The notes below the pieces were generated by a model. The model had not been told where the DNA came from. It saw only the letters and a list, made by a program, of their open reading frames with translations, and made no database searches. Positions 17,743 through 26,838 of a stretch of 64,000 nt of DNA are shown piece after piece; position 1 is the stretch's first letter, and each line of letters starts with the position of its first letter. This DNA comes from Betaproteobacteria bacterium (GTDB lineage Bacteria; Pseudomonadota; Gammaproteobacteria; Burkholderiales; CAIKXV01), in the NCBI GenBank assembly GCA_021298815.1, contig JAJTHE010000037.1, forward strand, positions 124,001 through 188,000, written 5' to 3'. Both the position numbers and the translations under genes were made by a program.

Positions 17743-19203
17743 GTGACCATCGCCCGCCGCTTCACGACCCGCGGTCTCGTCGTCGCCTGCACCCTCGGCC
17801 TGCTCTCGGCCTGCGCCTCCACGCCGCAGCCGGCGACCGAAGTGCTCGCACGCGCTGCAACGGCGATGGGCTCCTCGCAGCTGCGGACGCTGCGCTACAG
17901 CGGCGAGGGCATCGGCTACACGTTCGGCCAGGCCTATGCGCCGGGCACGGCATGGCCGAAGATCAACATGCATTCGATCACCCGCAGCATCGACTACGAG
18001 GCCGCGGCCTTCCATGACGACATCGTGCTGAGCCGTGCCGAGCCGCTCGGCGGCGGGGGATACCCACTCTCGGGGCAGCAGCGCAACAACCAGTTCATCG
18101 TCGGCGACATCGCCTGGAACACCGTCGGCCCGCTGGTGGTCCCCGGTCCGCGCTTCGTCGCCGATCGCATCCACCAGCTCTGGATCACCCCGCACGGCGT
18201 GCTCAAGGCGGCGGCCGCCAACGGCGCGACGGCGCGCATGCACGCCGACGGCAGCGCGACGGTCTCGTTCACCGTGCCCGGCCGCCTATCGGCGAGCGTG
18301 TCGATCGGCGCCGACGGACTGGTCAACCAGGTCGACTCGGTGGCACCCGATCCGGTGCTGGGCGACACGAAGACGGTCACCACCTACGGCGCGTATCGCA
18401 CGTTCGGCGGCATCCGGTTCCCGACGCAGGTCCGGCAGTCGATGGGCGGCTTCCCGGTGCTCGACGTGAGCATCAAGGACGTGCAGGCCAACGTCCAGGT
18501 ATCCCTTCCGGTTCCGGACCTGGCGCGCAACCAGGGCGAACGGGTCGCGGCCCAGAAGGTCGCCGAGGGCGTCTGGTTCCTCGCCGGCGGTTCGCACAAC
18601 AGCGTCATGATCGAGCAGAAGGACCACCTGATCGTGGTCGAGGCGCCGCTGGGCGATGCGCGCACGAAGGCGGTGCTCGACGAGGCGAAGAAGCTGGCGC
18701 CCGGCAAGCCGATCCACTTCGTGGTCAACAGCCATCCGCACTTCGACCACACGGGCGGGCTGCGGGCGGCTGCGGCCGAGGGCGCGACCCTGGTGGTCGC
18801 CGCACCCGGGGTGCCGTACCTCGAGCGCGCGTTCGCCAACCCCAACGCGATCCGGCCCGACCTGTTCGCCCAGTCCGGGCGCACCGCCACCTTCAGCGCG
18901 GCGGGCGAGCGGCTCGACATCGGCGATGCCTCTCGCCCGGTGGTGGTCCACCGCTTCGTCGGTGGACCGCACAGCAACGCATTCCAGATGGTGTACCTGC
19001 CAAACGAGAAGCTGCTGATCCAGGCGGACGCCTACACGCCCGGCGCACCGGACTCGAAGCCGACGCCGCATGCGAACAACCTGAGCCTGGTCGACAACAT
19101 CGAGCGGCTCGAGCTTCCGGTCGACCGCATCCTGCCGCTGCACGGCCGGGTGGTGCCACTGTCCGAGCTGTACAGGACCGCGGGAAGGACGATGCCGCGC
19201 TGA
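17743..19203 (+). CDS. Metallo-beta-lactamase-fold hydrolase, predicted lipoprotein
   Basis: A 486-residue protein with an N-terminal lipoprotein signal (LVVACTLGLLSACAS, lipobox LSAC), a beta-rich region of about 240 residues, then a metallo-beta-lactamase domain with the metal motif HPHFDH in VVNSHPHFDHTGG, and later GGPHSNAF and LIQADAYTPG. It would be anchored in a membrane facing the periplasm and hydrolyse an ester, thioester or lactone; the substrate is unknown. The GTG at 17743 has a GAAGGGA ribosome site and sits directly before the signal peptide. An ATG at 17674 overlaps the helicase stop but adds 23 unlikely residues. It follows the helicase gene by 65 bases; a functional link is not evident. 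Confidence 0.83.
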   Translation: MTIARRFTTRGLVVACTLGLLSACASTPQPATEVLARAATAMGSSQLRTLRYSGEGIGYTFGQAYAPGTAWPKINMHSITRSIDYEAAAFHDDIVLSRAEPLGGGGYPLSGQQRNNQFIVGDIAWNTVGPLVVPGPRFVADRIHQLWITPHGVLKAAAANGATARMHADGSATVSFTVPGRLSASVSIGADGLVNQVDSVAPDPVLGDTKTVTTYGAYRTFGGIRFPTQVRQSMGGFPVLDVSIKDVQANVQVSLPVPDLARNQGERVAAQKVAEGVWFLAGGSHNSVMIEQKDHLIVVEAPLGDARTKAVLDEAKKLAPGKPIHFVVNSHPHFDHTGGLRAAAAEGATLVVAAPGVPYLERAFANPNAIRPDLFAQSGRTATFSAAGERLDIGDASRPVVVHRFVGGPHSNAFQMVYLPNEKLLIQADAYTPGAPDSKPTPHANNLSLVDNIERLELPVDRILPLHGRVVPLSELYRTAGRTMPR

Positions 19204-19216
19204 GTGCCGAGCGAGG

Positions 19217-19239
19217 CGGCCTCCCGCTAAAGGAGGCCG
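19217..19239. terminator. GC-rich hairpin between convergent genes
   Basis: Perfect 8-base arms CGGCCTCC and GGAGGCCG around a 7-base loop lie between the ends of the metallo-hydrolase gene and the TAXI receptor pseudogene, and include the stop codon of the latter. No T-run follows on either strand, so it is only a candidate bidirectional terminator. Confidence 0.4.
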
Positions 19240-20182
19240 ATCTCGCGCATGTATCGAAGCACGCCGGGATGGATGAGGTCCTGCCGCGGCGCGGCAACCA
19301 GCGTGTTGGCCAGCGTCGACTCCTTCGCCTGCGCGAGTTTCTCGCCGAGCATCGACCCGCCCTTGTGCAGCGCCCGTGAAAGCCGGTATGCCACGTCGTC
19401 GGGCAGCGACGCCCGTGCGAGCACGAACGGCCATGAGCCGAGGGAGGCCACCGTCGCCTCCTGGGCGGGATAGCTGCCGGCGGGCAGGCTGATCGGCTTC
19501 AGGAACGGGAACTTCGCCGCGATCCGCTTCGTCTCGGCCGGGTCGGGCGCGATGAAGCGTGCCCCGGCCGGACCCTTCGCGATCGCGGCGAACGGCGGCC
19601 AGCCGATGCCGCCGCCCCACATCGCCGCCGCGCGGCCGCCGAGCACCCGCTCCGGTCCCTCGGCGGCCTTGTCGAGGTAGACCGCCTCGAAGTCCCGGTC
19701 GAGGTCGAGCCCGAGCCCGCCCAGGATGTAGCGCGCAAGCACGACGAAGCCCGAGCCCTTCGCACCCCACGCGATCGGCCGGCCCCGCAGGTCGGCGATC
19801 GACCGGTACGGGCTGTCCGCTCGCACGATGAACATGCCCGACTGGGAATACATGGCGTTGATGATGCGGATGTTCTTCGCCGGTGGCTGGCCGATACCCG
19901 CGATCGCCTCGTAGGTAACCTCGCCGGTGGCCTGGGCGAGGTCGAGCCGGCCTGCCTCGATCAGCGGGGCATTCTCGGTGCTGCCCATCGTGTTCACCGG
20001 CTGCACGTCGAGCGTCGGGTCCATCGCGTTGATCGTCGCCGCGTAGGCCGCGCCGTAGACCGGGAAGCCACCGCCCGGCGGGCCGTGCCGAGCCGCACCA
20101 CTGTCCTGTCCTGCGCCATCGCCACGCCCGAGGCAGCGATCAGCGCGCCTCCGATCCATGTCCTCCGGTCGATCCCCATCAT
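19227..20182 (-). pseudogene. TAXI-family TRAP solute receptor, frameshifted
   Basis: A TAXI-type periplasmic receptor of TRAP transporters, normally about 320 residues. The N-terminal part, from the ATG at 20182 with an AGGAGGGG ribosome site, gives an export signal (RRTWIGGALIAASGVAMA) and VVRLGTA. The rest continues in another frame as PGGGFPVYGAAYAATINAMD and runs intact to the stop, including IRADSPYRSIADLRGR-like sequence. One missing base between about 20078 and 20081 explains the break; restoring it gives LGTA-x-PGGGF, the usual TAXI start. No other damage is visible, so this is a recent mutation or a sequencing error. No TRAP membrane subunits are near. Confidence 0.85.
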
Positions 20183-20292
20183 GTCCCCTCCTGTAGGCAT
20201 TCGATGTGCGGCATTATGGGTGGTGTTCGTTGCGCCGCGCACAACCCCGGGAGTATGCTGATCCCGCATTCACAACCCCCTGGACGAAGCCA

Positions 20293-21075
20293 ATGACCTT
20301 CAGCATCGTCGGTCGCTGCAAGCGGACGGGCCATCTCGGCATCGGCATCGCAACCAGCTCGCCAGCGGTGATGAGCCGCTGCGTGCATGTCAGCCGCGAC
20401 GGCGCGGTCGCCTTCCAGTCGGTGCCCGATCCCCGGCTGGGCAAGCTGGGGCTGCAGCTGGTCGAATCGGGCTGGTGGCCGAAGAAGGTCGTCGACGAAC
20501 TGGTGTCCACCGACCAGTGGCCGGGCAAGCGCCAGATCGGCGTGGTCAACGGCGACGGCCACGTGGCCGCGTTCACCGGCGACGGCAACGCCCCCTGGGC
20601 CGGGCATGTGATCGGCGACAACCATGTCGCGCTGGGCAACGTGCTCGCCGGCCCCGAGGTGGTGCAGGCGATCTCGGAACAGTTCCTGCAAGACGCCTCG
20701 TTCGACCTCGAGGAACGCCTGCTGCGGGCGATCGAGGCCGGCCGCGACGCCGGCGGCCAGAAGGAAGGACAGACCTCGGCCGGGCTGCTGGTATACGGCA
20801 GGGCCACGTATTCGCTGTGCGACCTGCGGGTGGACGTGTCCGAGGAGCCGGTCGCCGAACTGCGCCGCATCTTCGACTGGTACCAGCCGCTGATCCCTTA
20901 TTACGAGGAGCGCAGCCGCAATCCGCTGGTGCCGCGGGTCAAGGATTTCGTCGCCGCGCAGGGGCTCGAACGGCAGTTCGGCAAGCCGGTGCCCGTGGCG
21001 CGGGGCCCCAAGGCCGGCGATGCTGCCGCGGCCGGCATCCCTTCCACCGCCCCCCCCGCGAAAGGCCAGCCATGA
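20293..21075 (+). CDS. DUF1028 (Ntn-hydrolase-fold) protein
   Basis: A 260-residue DUF1028 protein. The family has the N-terminal-nucleophile hydrolase fold and starts, as here, MTFSIVGR with Thr2 as putative nucleophile after loss of methionine. Seen after it: GHLGIGIATSSPAV, FQSVPDPRLGKLGL, QIGVVNGDGHVAAFTGD and a later LLVYG. The start at 20293 is chosen because it exposes this Thr; an upstream reading frame extension lacks family sequence. The stop overlaps the start of the next Bug gene (ATGA), so the two are translationally coupled. DUF1028 genes are often found beside peptide or amide breakdown genes; the reaction is unknown. Confidence 0.86.
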   Translation: MTFSIVGRCKRTGHLGIGIATSSPAVMSRCVHVSRDGAVAFQSVPDPRLGKLGLQLVESGWWPKKVVDELVSTDQWPGKRQIGVVNGDGHVAAFTGDGNAPWAGHVIGDNHVALGNVLAGPEVVQAISEQFLQDASFDLEERLLRAIEAGRDAGGQKEGQTSAGLLVYGRATYSLCDLRVDVSEEPVAELRRIFDWYQPLIPYYEERSRNPLVPRVKDFVAAQGLERQFGKPVPVARGPKAGDAAAAGIPSTAPPAKGQP

Positions 21076-22046
21076 TCCGTGCAATGCGACTCGTCGCGCT
21101 CCTCGCCGTCGCCGCGTTCGCCGCCCCTGCGATCGCCCAGCCCTATCCGAGCAAGCCGATCCGCTTCGTCGTGCCGTTCCCCGCGGGCGGCGACCTCGAT
21201 CCGATCGCGCGCGGCCTGGGGGACCACTTCCAGGCCACCTGGGGGCAACCCTACGTGGTCGAGAACCGGCCGGGCGCGAACGCGATGATCGGCACCGAGT
21301 TCGTCGCGCGCGCGACGCCGGACGGCTATACGCTGCTCATCTGCTCGCCCGGCGCGATGACCATCAACCCCAACCTCTACGCGAAGGTGCCCTACACCGT
21401 CGGCAAGGACATCACGCCGGTGTCGATGGTGGCCACCGCGCCGATGGTGCTGGTGGTGAGCCGCAAGATCCCGGCGACCACCTACCCGGAGTTCGTCGCC
21501 CACCTGCGGGCGAACCCGGGCAAGGTGTCCTTCGCATCGGCCGGCCGCGGCAACGTCACCCACCTGGTCGCCGAGCTGTTCATGCGCGAGGCGAAACTGT
21601 CCGCGGTGCACGTGCCCTACAAGGGCGCGCAGGCGGTGATCGCCGACCTGCTCGGCGGCCACATCGAGATGTACTTCAACCCGCTGCCCTCGGCGCGCGG
21701 CTATGTCTCGCAGAACGTGGGCAAGGTGAGTGCGCTCGCGGTCACCACGCGTGCGCGCTCCCCGCTGCTGCCCGAGGTACCCACGCTGGACGAACTCGGC
21801 CTCAAGGGCTTCGACGTCTACTCCTGGTACGGCCTGTGCGCCCCCGGCGGCACGCCGAAGGAGATCGTCAACCAGCTGAGCGCCGAGGTCGGCCGTGCCC
21901 TGAAGACCGGCCCCCTCGCGGAACGGCTGCGCGGCTTCGGCACGAACCCGCAGGCGAGCACCCCGGAACAGTTCGCCGAGGACATCCGCAGGGAAACGGC
22001 GCAGTGGGCGAGGATCATCCGGGACAACGACATCAAGGCCGAGTAG
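21072..22046 (+). CDS. Bug/TctC-family solute receptor
   Basis: A 324-residue periplasmic receptor, middle gene of a tight three-gene operon (DUF1028, this gene, amidohydrolase). Signal peptide MRLVALLAVAAFAAPAIA, then KPIRFVVPFPAGGDLDP, VENRPGANAMIGTE and GYTLLICSPG. The loop reading PGANAM rather than PGAGG is a small departure from the family norm. The ATG overlaps the DUF1028 stop by four bases, and four bases separate its stop from the amidohydrolase, which implies a single transcript and matched output. Confidence 0.93.
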   Translation: MIRAMRLVALLAVAAFAAPAIAQPYPSKPIRFVVPFPAGGDLDPIARGLGDHFQATWGQPYVVENRPGANAMIGTEFVARATPDGYTLLICSPGAMTINPNLYAKVPYTVGKDITPVSMVATAPMVLVVSRKIPATTYPEFVAHLRANPGKVSFASAGRGNVTHLVAELFMREAKLSAVHVPYKGAQAVIADLLGGHIEMYFNPLPSARGYVSQNVGKVSALAVTTRARSPLLPEVPTLDELGLKGFDVYSWYGLCAPGGTPKEIVNQLSAEVGRALKTGPLAERLRGFGTNPQASTPEQFAEDIRRETAQWARIIRDNDIKAE

Positions 22047-22050
22047 CGCC

Positions 22051-23394
22051 ATGGCAGCAGCATCCGTCGTTCCCGACATCGCGGGCGGCATCCCTGCGAT
22101 CGACCATCACTCGCATGCGTCGATGAGCAAGGCGCGCACGGTCGAGCAGATCGAGCGCAGCTTCGCGACCGCCCATTTGGAAGCCAACGTCCCGCACGCG
22201 GTCTACCTCGCGTACATCGCGGCACGCAACGCCGGCGACGATGCGACGCTGGCACGCCTGGATGCCGAGCACGGCACCGAGGCGCTGATGCAGGCCGGGC
22301 TCGCCTTCCGCTCGACGACCTTCTTCACGCGGGCGCTGAAGGAAGGCTTCAGCCGGCTCTACGGCTCGGGCGGAGGCCACGGCGACCCCGCCACGTTGGC
22401 GGCGACCGCGCGCGACTGGGCGGCGAAGGGCCCGTCGTTCGCCTACGACCGCGCGATCACGATCGCCAACACGCCGATCGTGCTGACCGACATCCCGTTC
22501 ATCGATCGCACGACCTGGGACGCCACGCACTACCGGCAGATCGCCCGGATCGATCCCTACCTCTACCCGTTCCATTCCGGCGAGCCGCCGGGGCGTGGAA
22601 CCGAGTTCCAGCGCTTCCACGGCGGCTTCGCGAACATCCTGGCCGCCGAACTGAAGCGCTACGGCCTCGACCGGCCGCCGGCCGACTTCGACGCCTACCT
22701 GCAGTTCGTCGATGCCTCGGTGCAGCGGCGCCTCGGCGAAGGCGCGATCGGGCTGAAGATCGTGTCCGCGTACGTGCGCTCGATCGACTTCGATCCCGCA
22801 ACCTATGCGGATGCCTCCGCGGTCTATGCGGCCCTCGCCTCCGGCAGGCCGGTGCCCGGCACCCCGATGGAGAACTTCATCGTGCGCCGGCTCGCGCAGC
22901 ATGCGGCCGACAACGGCATCCCGATGCAGGTCCATGTCGGCATGGGCCATCCGGAGCCCGGCATGCGGGTGGCCAACAGCGCGCCCTTCCTGCTCGAGAA
23001 GCTGCTCGACACGCCGTCGCTCAACCGGCTGAGGGTCTGCCTGCTGCACGGCGGCTATCCGTTCTCCAGCCATGTCGCCGCGCTGGCGCAGACCTACGGC
23101 AACGTGTTCGTCGACTTCTCGTGGATGCCCTACCTGCACCACTACTACCTGCGCACCAAGCTGGCCGAATGGCTGGAGATCCTCCCGGCGAACAAGCTGC
23201 TGTTCGGCACCGACACCAGCGCGCCGGAGTTCCATGTGGCGGCGGCGCGTTATGCACGCGAGGCGCTGAACCATGTGCTGCACGACGGCCATGCGCGCGG
23301 GGTGTGGGACGCGAAGCAGGTGGAGTGGCTGGCGCGGCGGATCCTGTTCGAGAACACGGCGGAGGTGTACGGGATCGAGGCGGCCGCCGGATAG
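22051..23394 (+). CDS. Amidohydrolase-family metal-dependent hydrolase (TIM barrel)
   Basis: A 447-residue amidohydrolase-2-type enzyme. The first metal pair is in IDHHSH (H20, H22); later come VHVGMGHPEPGMR, LLHGGYPFSSHVAAL, VFVDFSWMPYLHH and LLFGTDTSAPEF, the last giving the conserved aspartate of the barrel. Members decarboxylate or hydrolyse aromatic acids, lactones or glutamine-synthetase-like substrates; this one is longer than simple decarboxylases (about 300) and cannot be placed further. It starts four bases after the Bug receptor stop and ends the operon. Cytoplasmic, no signal peptide. Confidence 0.83.
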   Translation: MAAASVVPDIAGGIPAIDHHSHASMSKARTVEQIERSFATAHLEANVPHAVYLAYIAARNAGDDATLARLDAEHGTEALMQAGLAFRSTTFFTRALKEGFSRLYGSGGGHGDPATLAATARDWAAKGPSFAYDRAITIANTPIVLTDIPFIDRTTWDATHYRQIARIDPYLYPFHSGEPPGRGTEFQRFHGGFANILAAELKRYGLDRPPADFDAYLQFVDASVQRRLGEGAIGLKIVSAYVRSIDFDPATYADASAVYAALASGRPVPGTPMENFIVRRLAQHAADNGIPMQVHVGMGHPEPGMRVANSAPFLLEKLLDTPSLNRLRVCLLHGGYPFSSHVAALAQTYGNVFVDFSWMPYLHHYYLRTKLAEWLEILPANKLLFGTDTSAPEFHVAAARYAREALNHVLHDGHARGVWDAKQVEWLARRILFENTAEVYGIEAAAG

Positions 23395-23524
23395 GCAGAC
23401 ATCAGCCCCGGGTTTCCGGCGCCCGCGCCCGCGCGTTTCCAGGCCGACGCAGCGTTTTCCCGGCCGTCTCCGGGACGAGCGGTAGTGGATGCTTCACTCC
23501 CCCAACCACCGCAGCACCGCGTGT

Positions 23525-23545
23525 AAAGTAAGGGATCCTTACTTT
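23525..23545. promoter_or_regulatory. Perfect inverted repeat, probable AbrB-type operator
   Basis: Two 9-base arms, AAAGTAAGG and CCTTACTTT, are exact reverse complements around the 3-base centre GAT. The site sits 12 bases before the ATG of the AbrB-like antitoxin gene, in an AT-richer patch, and overlaps where its promoter must lie. Autoregulation by the antitoxin or the toxin-antitoxin complex is the likely role. Confidence 0.75.
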
Positions 23546-23557
23546 CGGAGCCGTGCG

Positions 23558-23842
23558 ATGCTTGCCAAGATGACGAGCAAGAACCAGTTGACGCTGCCCA
23601 AGGCCGTGACGCAGGCCATCGGTCCGACCGAGTACTTCGACGTCGAGCTCCGCGCAGGGCAGATCGTGCTCACCCCCGTCCGCTTCCAGCGCGCCGACGC
23701 CGTGCGAGGGAAACTGGCGGAACTCGCGTTGGACGATGCCGACGTGGCCGACGCCGTAGCATGGGCCCGCCGCGCCGCGCCAGTGCCCGAGCCCGCCGAC
23801 AAGGCCGGCAGTCCGGCCAGGAAGCGCCGTGCCCGCCCATGA
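23558..23842 (+). CDS. AbrB/MazE-fold antitoxin
   Basis: A 94-residue protein with an N-terminal swapped-hairpin (SpoVT/AbrB) DNA-binding domain: MLAKMTSKNQLTLPKAV, then FDVELRAGQIVLTPV. The C-terminal 45 residues, with basic KRRARP at the end, would be the toxin-neutralising tail. The ATG at 23558 has GGAG eight bases upstream and follows directly on the palindromic operator. The stop overlaps the PIN toxin start (ATGA). The pair is a classic antitoxin-first operon. Confidence 0.88.
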   Translation: MLAKMTSKNQLTLPKAVTQAIGPTEYFDVELRAGQIVLTPVRFQRADAVRGKLAELALDDADVADAVAWARRAAPVPEPADKAGSPARKRRARP

Positions 23843-24303
23843 CGCGGCGAAGGGCCGGCCCAGTTCAGGCCCGACCCTGGCGCGTCGTGCTTGACACCAA
23901 TATCGTCGTTTCGGCGCTGGTCTTCGCGTACGGCCCGGCAGCACGCATACGACGCGCGTGGCAGGAGGGCCTGATTCTCCCGCTCGGCAGCAGGCCTACG
24001 GTCGCCGAGCTGATGCGCGTACTGGCCTATCCGAAGTTCAGGCTTTCTGCCGCAGACCAGGCGGAGTTGCTGGCTGACTACCTGCCCGCGCTCGCGGTCG
24101 TGACGGTTCCGCAGCCGCTCCCCGCCGTGCCACATTGCCGGGATCCGCATGATCTGCCATTCCTGCACCTGGCAGCCGCGGGTCAGGCGGATGCGCTGGT
24201 GACTGGCGATGCAGACTTGCTGGCGCTGGCTGATGCGGTCCCCTGGCGCGTGCTTTCGCTCGCCGAGTTGCTGGAGCACTTGCCGGCAATCTCCGACAGC
24301 TGA
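23839..24303 (+). CDS. PIN-domain toxin (putative RNase)
   Basis: A 154-residue PIN-domain protein of the COG1569-like group. The four acidic positions of the active site are visible: D19 in VVLDTN, E57 in VAELMRVLAYPKF, D105 in RDPHDLPFLHLA and D124 in VTGDADLL. It would cut RNA in the cytoplasm unless bound by the AbrB-fold antitoxin just upstream, with which it overlaps by four bases. Full length and apparently intact, unlike two other toxins in this window. Confidence 0.88.
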   Translation: MTRRRAGPVQARPWRVVLDTNIVVSALVFAYGPAARIRRAWQEGLILPLGSRPTVAELMRVLAYPKFRLSAADQAELLADYLPALAVVTVPQPLPAVPHCRDPHDLPFLHLAAAGQADALVTGDADLLALADAVPWRVLSLAELLEHLPAISDS

Positions 24304-24413
24304 CCCCGCTGGCTCCCGGTGGGCAAAGGTGGCGAAGGACTCGGGGGCCAAAGCGGACTAGCATGCGTCTTGCTTCCCTGCAGAGGCCCCTGAACACCCC
24401 CACAAGGAAGACG

Positions 24414-25370
24414 ATGAAGCGCTTCACCCTGCTGCTCACCCTGCTCGCCCTGCCGGTCCTTCCGCTCACCGCCGCAGCCCAGTACCCGTCCAAGCCGATC
24501 CGCGGCATTGTCGCCTTCGGCACCGGTGGCGCCACCGACGTCATCGCCCGCATCGTCGCCGCCTCGATGTCGCAGTCGCTCGGCCAGACAGTGATCATCG
24601 ACAACCGCCCCGGTGCGGACGGCATCATCGCGGGCGAGCAGCTGGTCCGCGCCGCGCCGGACGGACACACCGTGTTCTTCGGCAGCTCGACGCAGATCTC
24701 CGCGCTGACCTCGCTGCGCCGGAACGTGCCTTTCGATCCGCTGAAGGACATGACCCCGATCGGCGGCATCGGCGTCAACAGCTTCTTCTGGGCGGTGCAT
24801 CCGGACGTGCCCGCGAAGACGCTGAAGGACCTCGGTGCCTGGGGCCGCGCCAACCCGGGCAAGGTGAACGCCGGCAGCTCGAGTGCCACCGCCACCATCG
24901 CGCCGACGCTGTTCGCCGCAGCCGAGAAGTTCGACCTGCAGGTGGTCCCGTACAAGAGCGAGACGCTCGCGCTGAACGACCTGATCGCAGGCCGCGTGCA
25001 GATCGTGCTGATCACCGGCACCCTGGCGCAGCATGTGCGCGACGGCCGCATCCGCGGGCTGGCGACCCTGCTGCCGTCGCGCAGCAGCGCGCTTCCCGAC
25101 CTGCCGACGATGGCCGAGTCGGGCCTCGCGCCGTTCCCGGCCATCCCGTGGATGGGACTGTTCGGCCCGGCGAAGATGCCCGCCGAGATCGTCGACCGCC
25201 TGTCGAAGGAACTGCTGGCCACGCTGCAGCGGCCGGAGGTACGCACCCGCATCGAACAGCAGGGCATGGACCTCAACCCGCTGACGCCGCAGGCGATGGA
25301 CACGCTGGCGCGCGAACAGGCGCCGGTCTGGCAGCGCCTCACGAAGGCGGCCGGCATCGTGCCGGAGTGA
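24414..25370 (+). CDS. Bug/TctC-family solute receptor
   Basis: A 318-residue periplasmic receptor with signal FTLLLTLLALPVLPLTAAA, then KPIRGIVAFGTGGATDV, IDNRPGADGIIAGE and GHTVFFGSS. The binding-loop wording AFGTGG and PGADGI differs from the VPFAAGG/PGAGG standard. ATG at 24414 has AAGGA upstream. It leads a forward series of five genes: receptor, deaminase-type amidohydrolase, receptor, dehydrogenase, lactone hydrolase, with the amidohydrolase starting 24 bases after its stop. Confidence 0.93.
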   Translation: MKRFTLLLTLLALPVLPLTAAAQYPSKPIRGIVAFGTGGATDVIARIVAASMSQSLGQTVIIDNRPGADGIIAGEQLVRAAPDGHTVFFGSSTQISALTSLRRNVPFDPLKDMTPIGGIGVNSFFWAVHPDVPAKTLKDLGAWGRANPGKVNAGSSSATATIAPTLFAAAEKFDLQVVPYKSETLALNDLIAGRVQIVLITGTLAQHVRDGRIRGLATLLPSRSSALPDLPTMAESGLAPFPAIPWMGLFGPAKMPAEIVDRLSKELLATLQRPEVRTRIEQQGMDLNPLTPQAMDTLAREQAPVWQRLTKAAGIVPE

Positions 25371-25394
25371 CCGGTTGAAGCGAGTCACCGCGCC

Positions 25395-26774
25395 ATGACA
25401 CGCAGCGTCATCTCGGCGAAGTACGTGCTGGGCATGCACGACGGCCACCAGGCCATCCTGCGCGACCACTACGTCTACATCGACGGCACGCACATCGAGG
25501 CGGTCACGCAGGATGCGCCCGCATCGAGCGACCGCGTGCTCTGCTACGAGCACGGGCTGGTCACGCCCGGTTTCGTCAACCTGCATACGCACTGCATCCG
25601 CGGCGGACTGTTCCGCGGCATCCCCGACGACCTCGCGCTCGAGCCGTTCGTGCCCAAGCTGGTCTACCAGGTACTGCTGCCGCTGACCTCGCTCGCCAGC
25701 AAGGTGTTGAGCGCCGAGGAACTGCGCGCCGTCGTGTCGCTCGGCCTGCTCGACCTGCTGCGCGGCGGCTCGACCACGGTGATGGACCAGTTCCACCACG
25801 GACAGGACGTGTTCTTCGACGTGGCGAAGGAACTCGGCCTGCGCGTGGTCGGTGCACCGTTCATCATGTCGGCGTCCAATGCACGGCTGGGCGATGATGG
25901 CTATCCCGTATGGGACTTCGAGCACGACGGCCTGTCCGAGCTGCAGCGTTCGATCGACACCTTCACGGCGCGCGACGAAGGCCGTGACGGACTGGTGCAG
26001 GTGGCGATTGGCCCGCATGCCACCGACACCTGCCTGCCCGAGCTGCTGCGCGAATGCCGCAAGGTCGCAGACGACCTGGGCTGCGTGCTCACCACCCACT
26101 TCGCCCAGACCGAGCAGGAAGTGGCGCTGCTGCGCAGCCGTTACGGCAAGGGACCGGCCGAGTACGCGCGCGACAGCGGCCTGCTCGGACCCAACGTGGT
26201 GCTCGCCCATGCCGGCTGCGCGACCGACGACGAGCTGAAGCTGCTGGCATCGACCGGCACGCATGTCGCCAACTGCGCCTTCAGCTTCGTGCGCGAAGGC
26301 GTGAGCTTCCCCTGGTCACGCTTCGCGCGCGCCGGCATCAACACCGGCATCGGCACCGACTCGCACGGCATGGACATCGTGGCCGAGATGCGCATCACCG
26401 GGCTGCTGTCGAAGCAGCACTACGGCAAGGCGCATGTGGGCACCGCGCACGAGCTGTTCCATGCGGGGACGCTGGCCGGTGCGGTCGCACTCGGACGCCC
26501 GGACCTCGGACGCGTGCAGGCCGGCGCCAAGGCGGACCTGCTGGTGTGGGACCTGTTCAAGCCACACCTGCAGCCGGTGTGGGACCCGATCAAGAACGTC
26601 CTCTGGAAGGGCCATGCCGGCGACATCGCGCTCACGATGGTGCATGGCGAGGTCGTCGTCGAGGACGGGCGGCACACGAAGGTGGACGAGGCGGCGATCA
26701 TGCGCATGGCGGCGACGGCGGCAGCGAAGATCTGGGCAGTCGCGGAGGAACGGGGCATTCTTCCGCCGAGGTAG
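25395..26774 (+). CDS. Amidohydrolase of the deaminase/chlorohydrolase (SsnA/TrzN-like) group
   Basis: A 459-residue metal-dependent hydrolase of the cytosine deaminase/adenosine deaminase-like branch (SsnA, MTA/SAH deaminase, atrazine chlorohydrolase relatives). Metal ligands are visible: HTH in NLHTHC, H in TTHFAQTEQEV, H in VLAHAGCATDDE and D in IGTDSHGMD. The small beta-sandwich at both ends is present (VISAKYVLGMHDG; GAKADLLVWDLFKP). The typical HxAET turn reads HFAQT here, so the exact substrate (aminopyrimidine, guanine analogue or triazine-like) cannot be fixed. It lies between two Bug receptor genes, which suggests uptake and hydrolysis of a nitrogen heterocycle. Confidence 0.85.
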   Translation: MTRSVISAKYVLGMHDGHQAILRDHYVYIDGTHIEAVTQDAPASSDRVLCYEHGLVTPGFVNLHTHCIRGGLFRGIPDDLALEPFVPKLVYQVLLPLTSLASKVLSAEELRAVVSLGLLDLLRGGSTTVMDQFHHGQDVFFDVAKELGLRVVGAPFIMSASNARLGDDGYPVWDFEHDGLSELQRSIDTFTARDEGRDGLVQVAIGPHATDTCLPELLRECRKVADDLGCVLTTHFAQTEQEVALLRSRYGKGPAEYARDSGLLGPNVVLAHAGCATDDELKLLASTGTHVANCAFSFVREGVSFPWSRFARAGINTGIGTDSHGMDIVAEMRITGLLSKQHYGKAHVGTAHELFHAGTLAGAVALGRPDLGRVQAGAKADLLVWDLFKPHLQPVWDPIKNVLWKGHAGDIALTMVHGEVVVEDGRHTKVDEAAIMRMAATAAAKIWAVAEERGILPPR

Positions 26775-26838
26775 CGGTCGGCATTGACAGCATCCATCCT
26801 GCTTCACAGAATGGCCGGTCCCGCAGGAGGAGAAGAAC

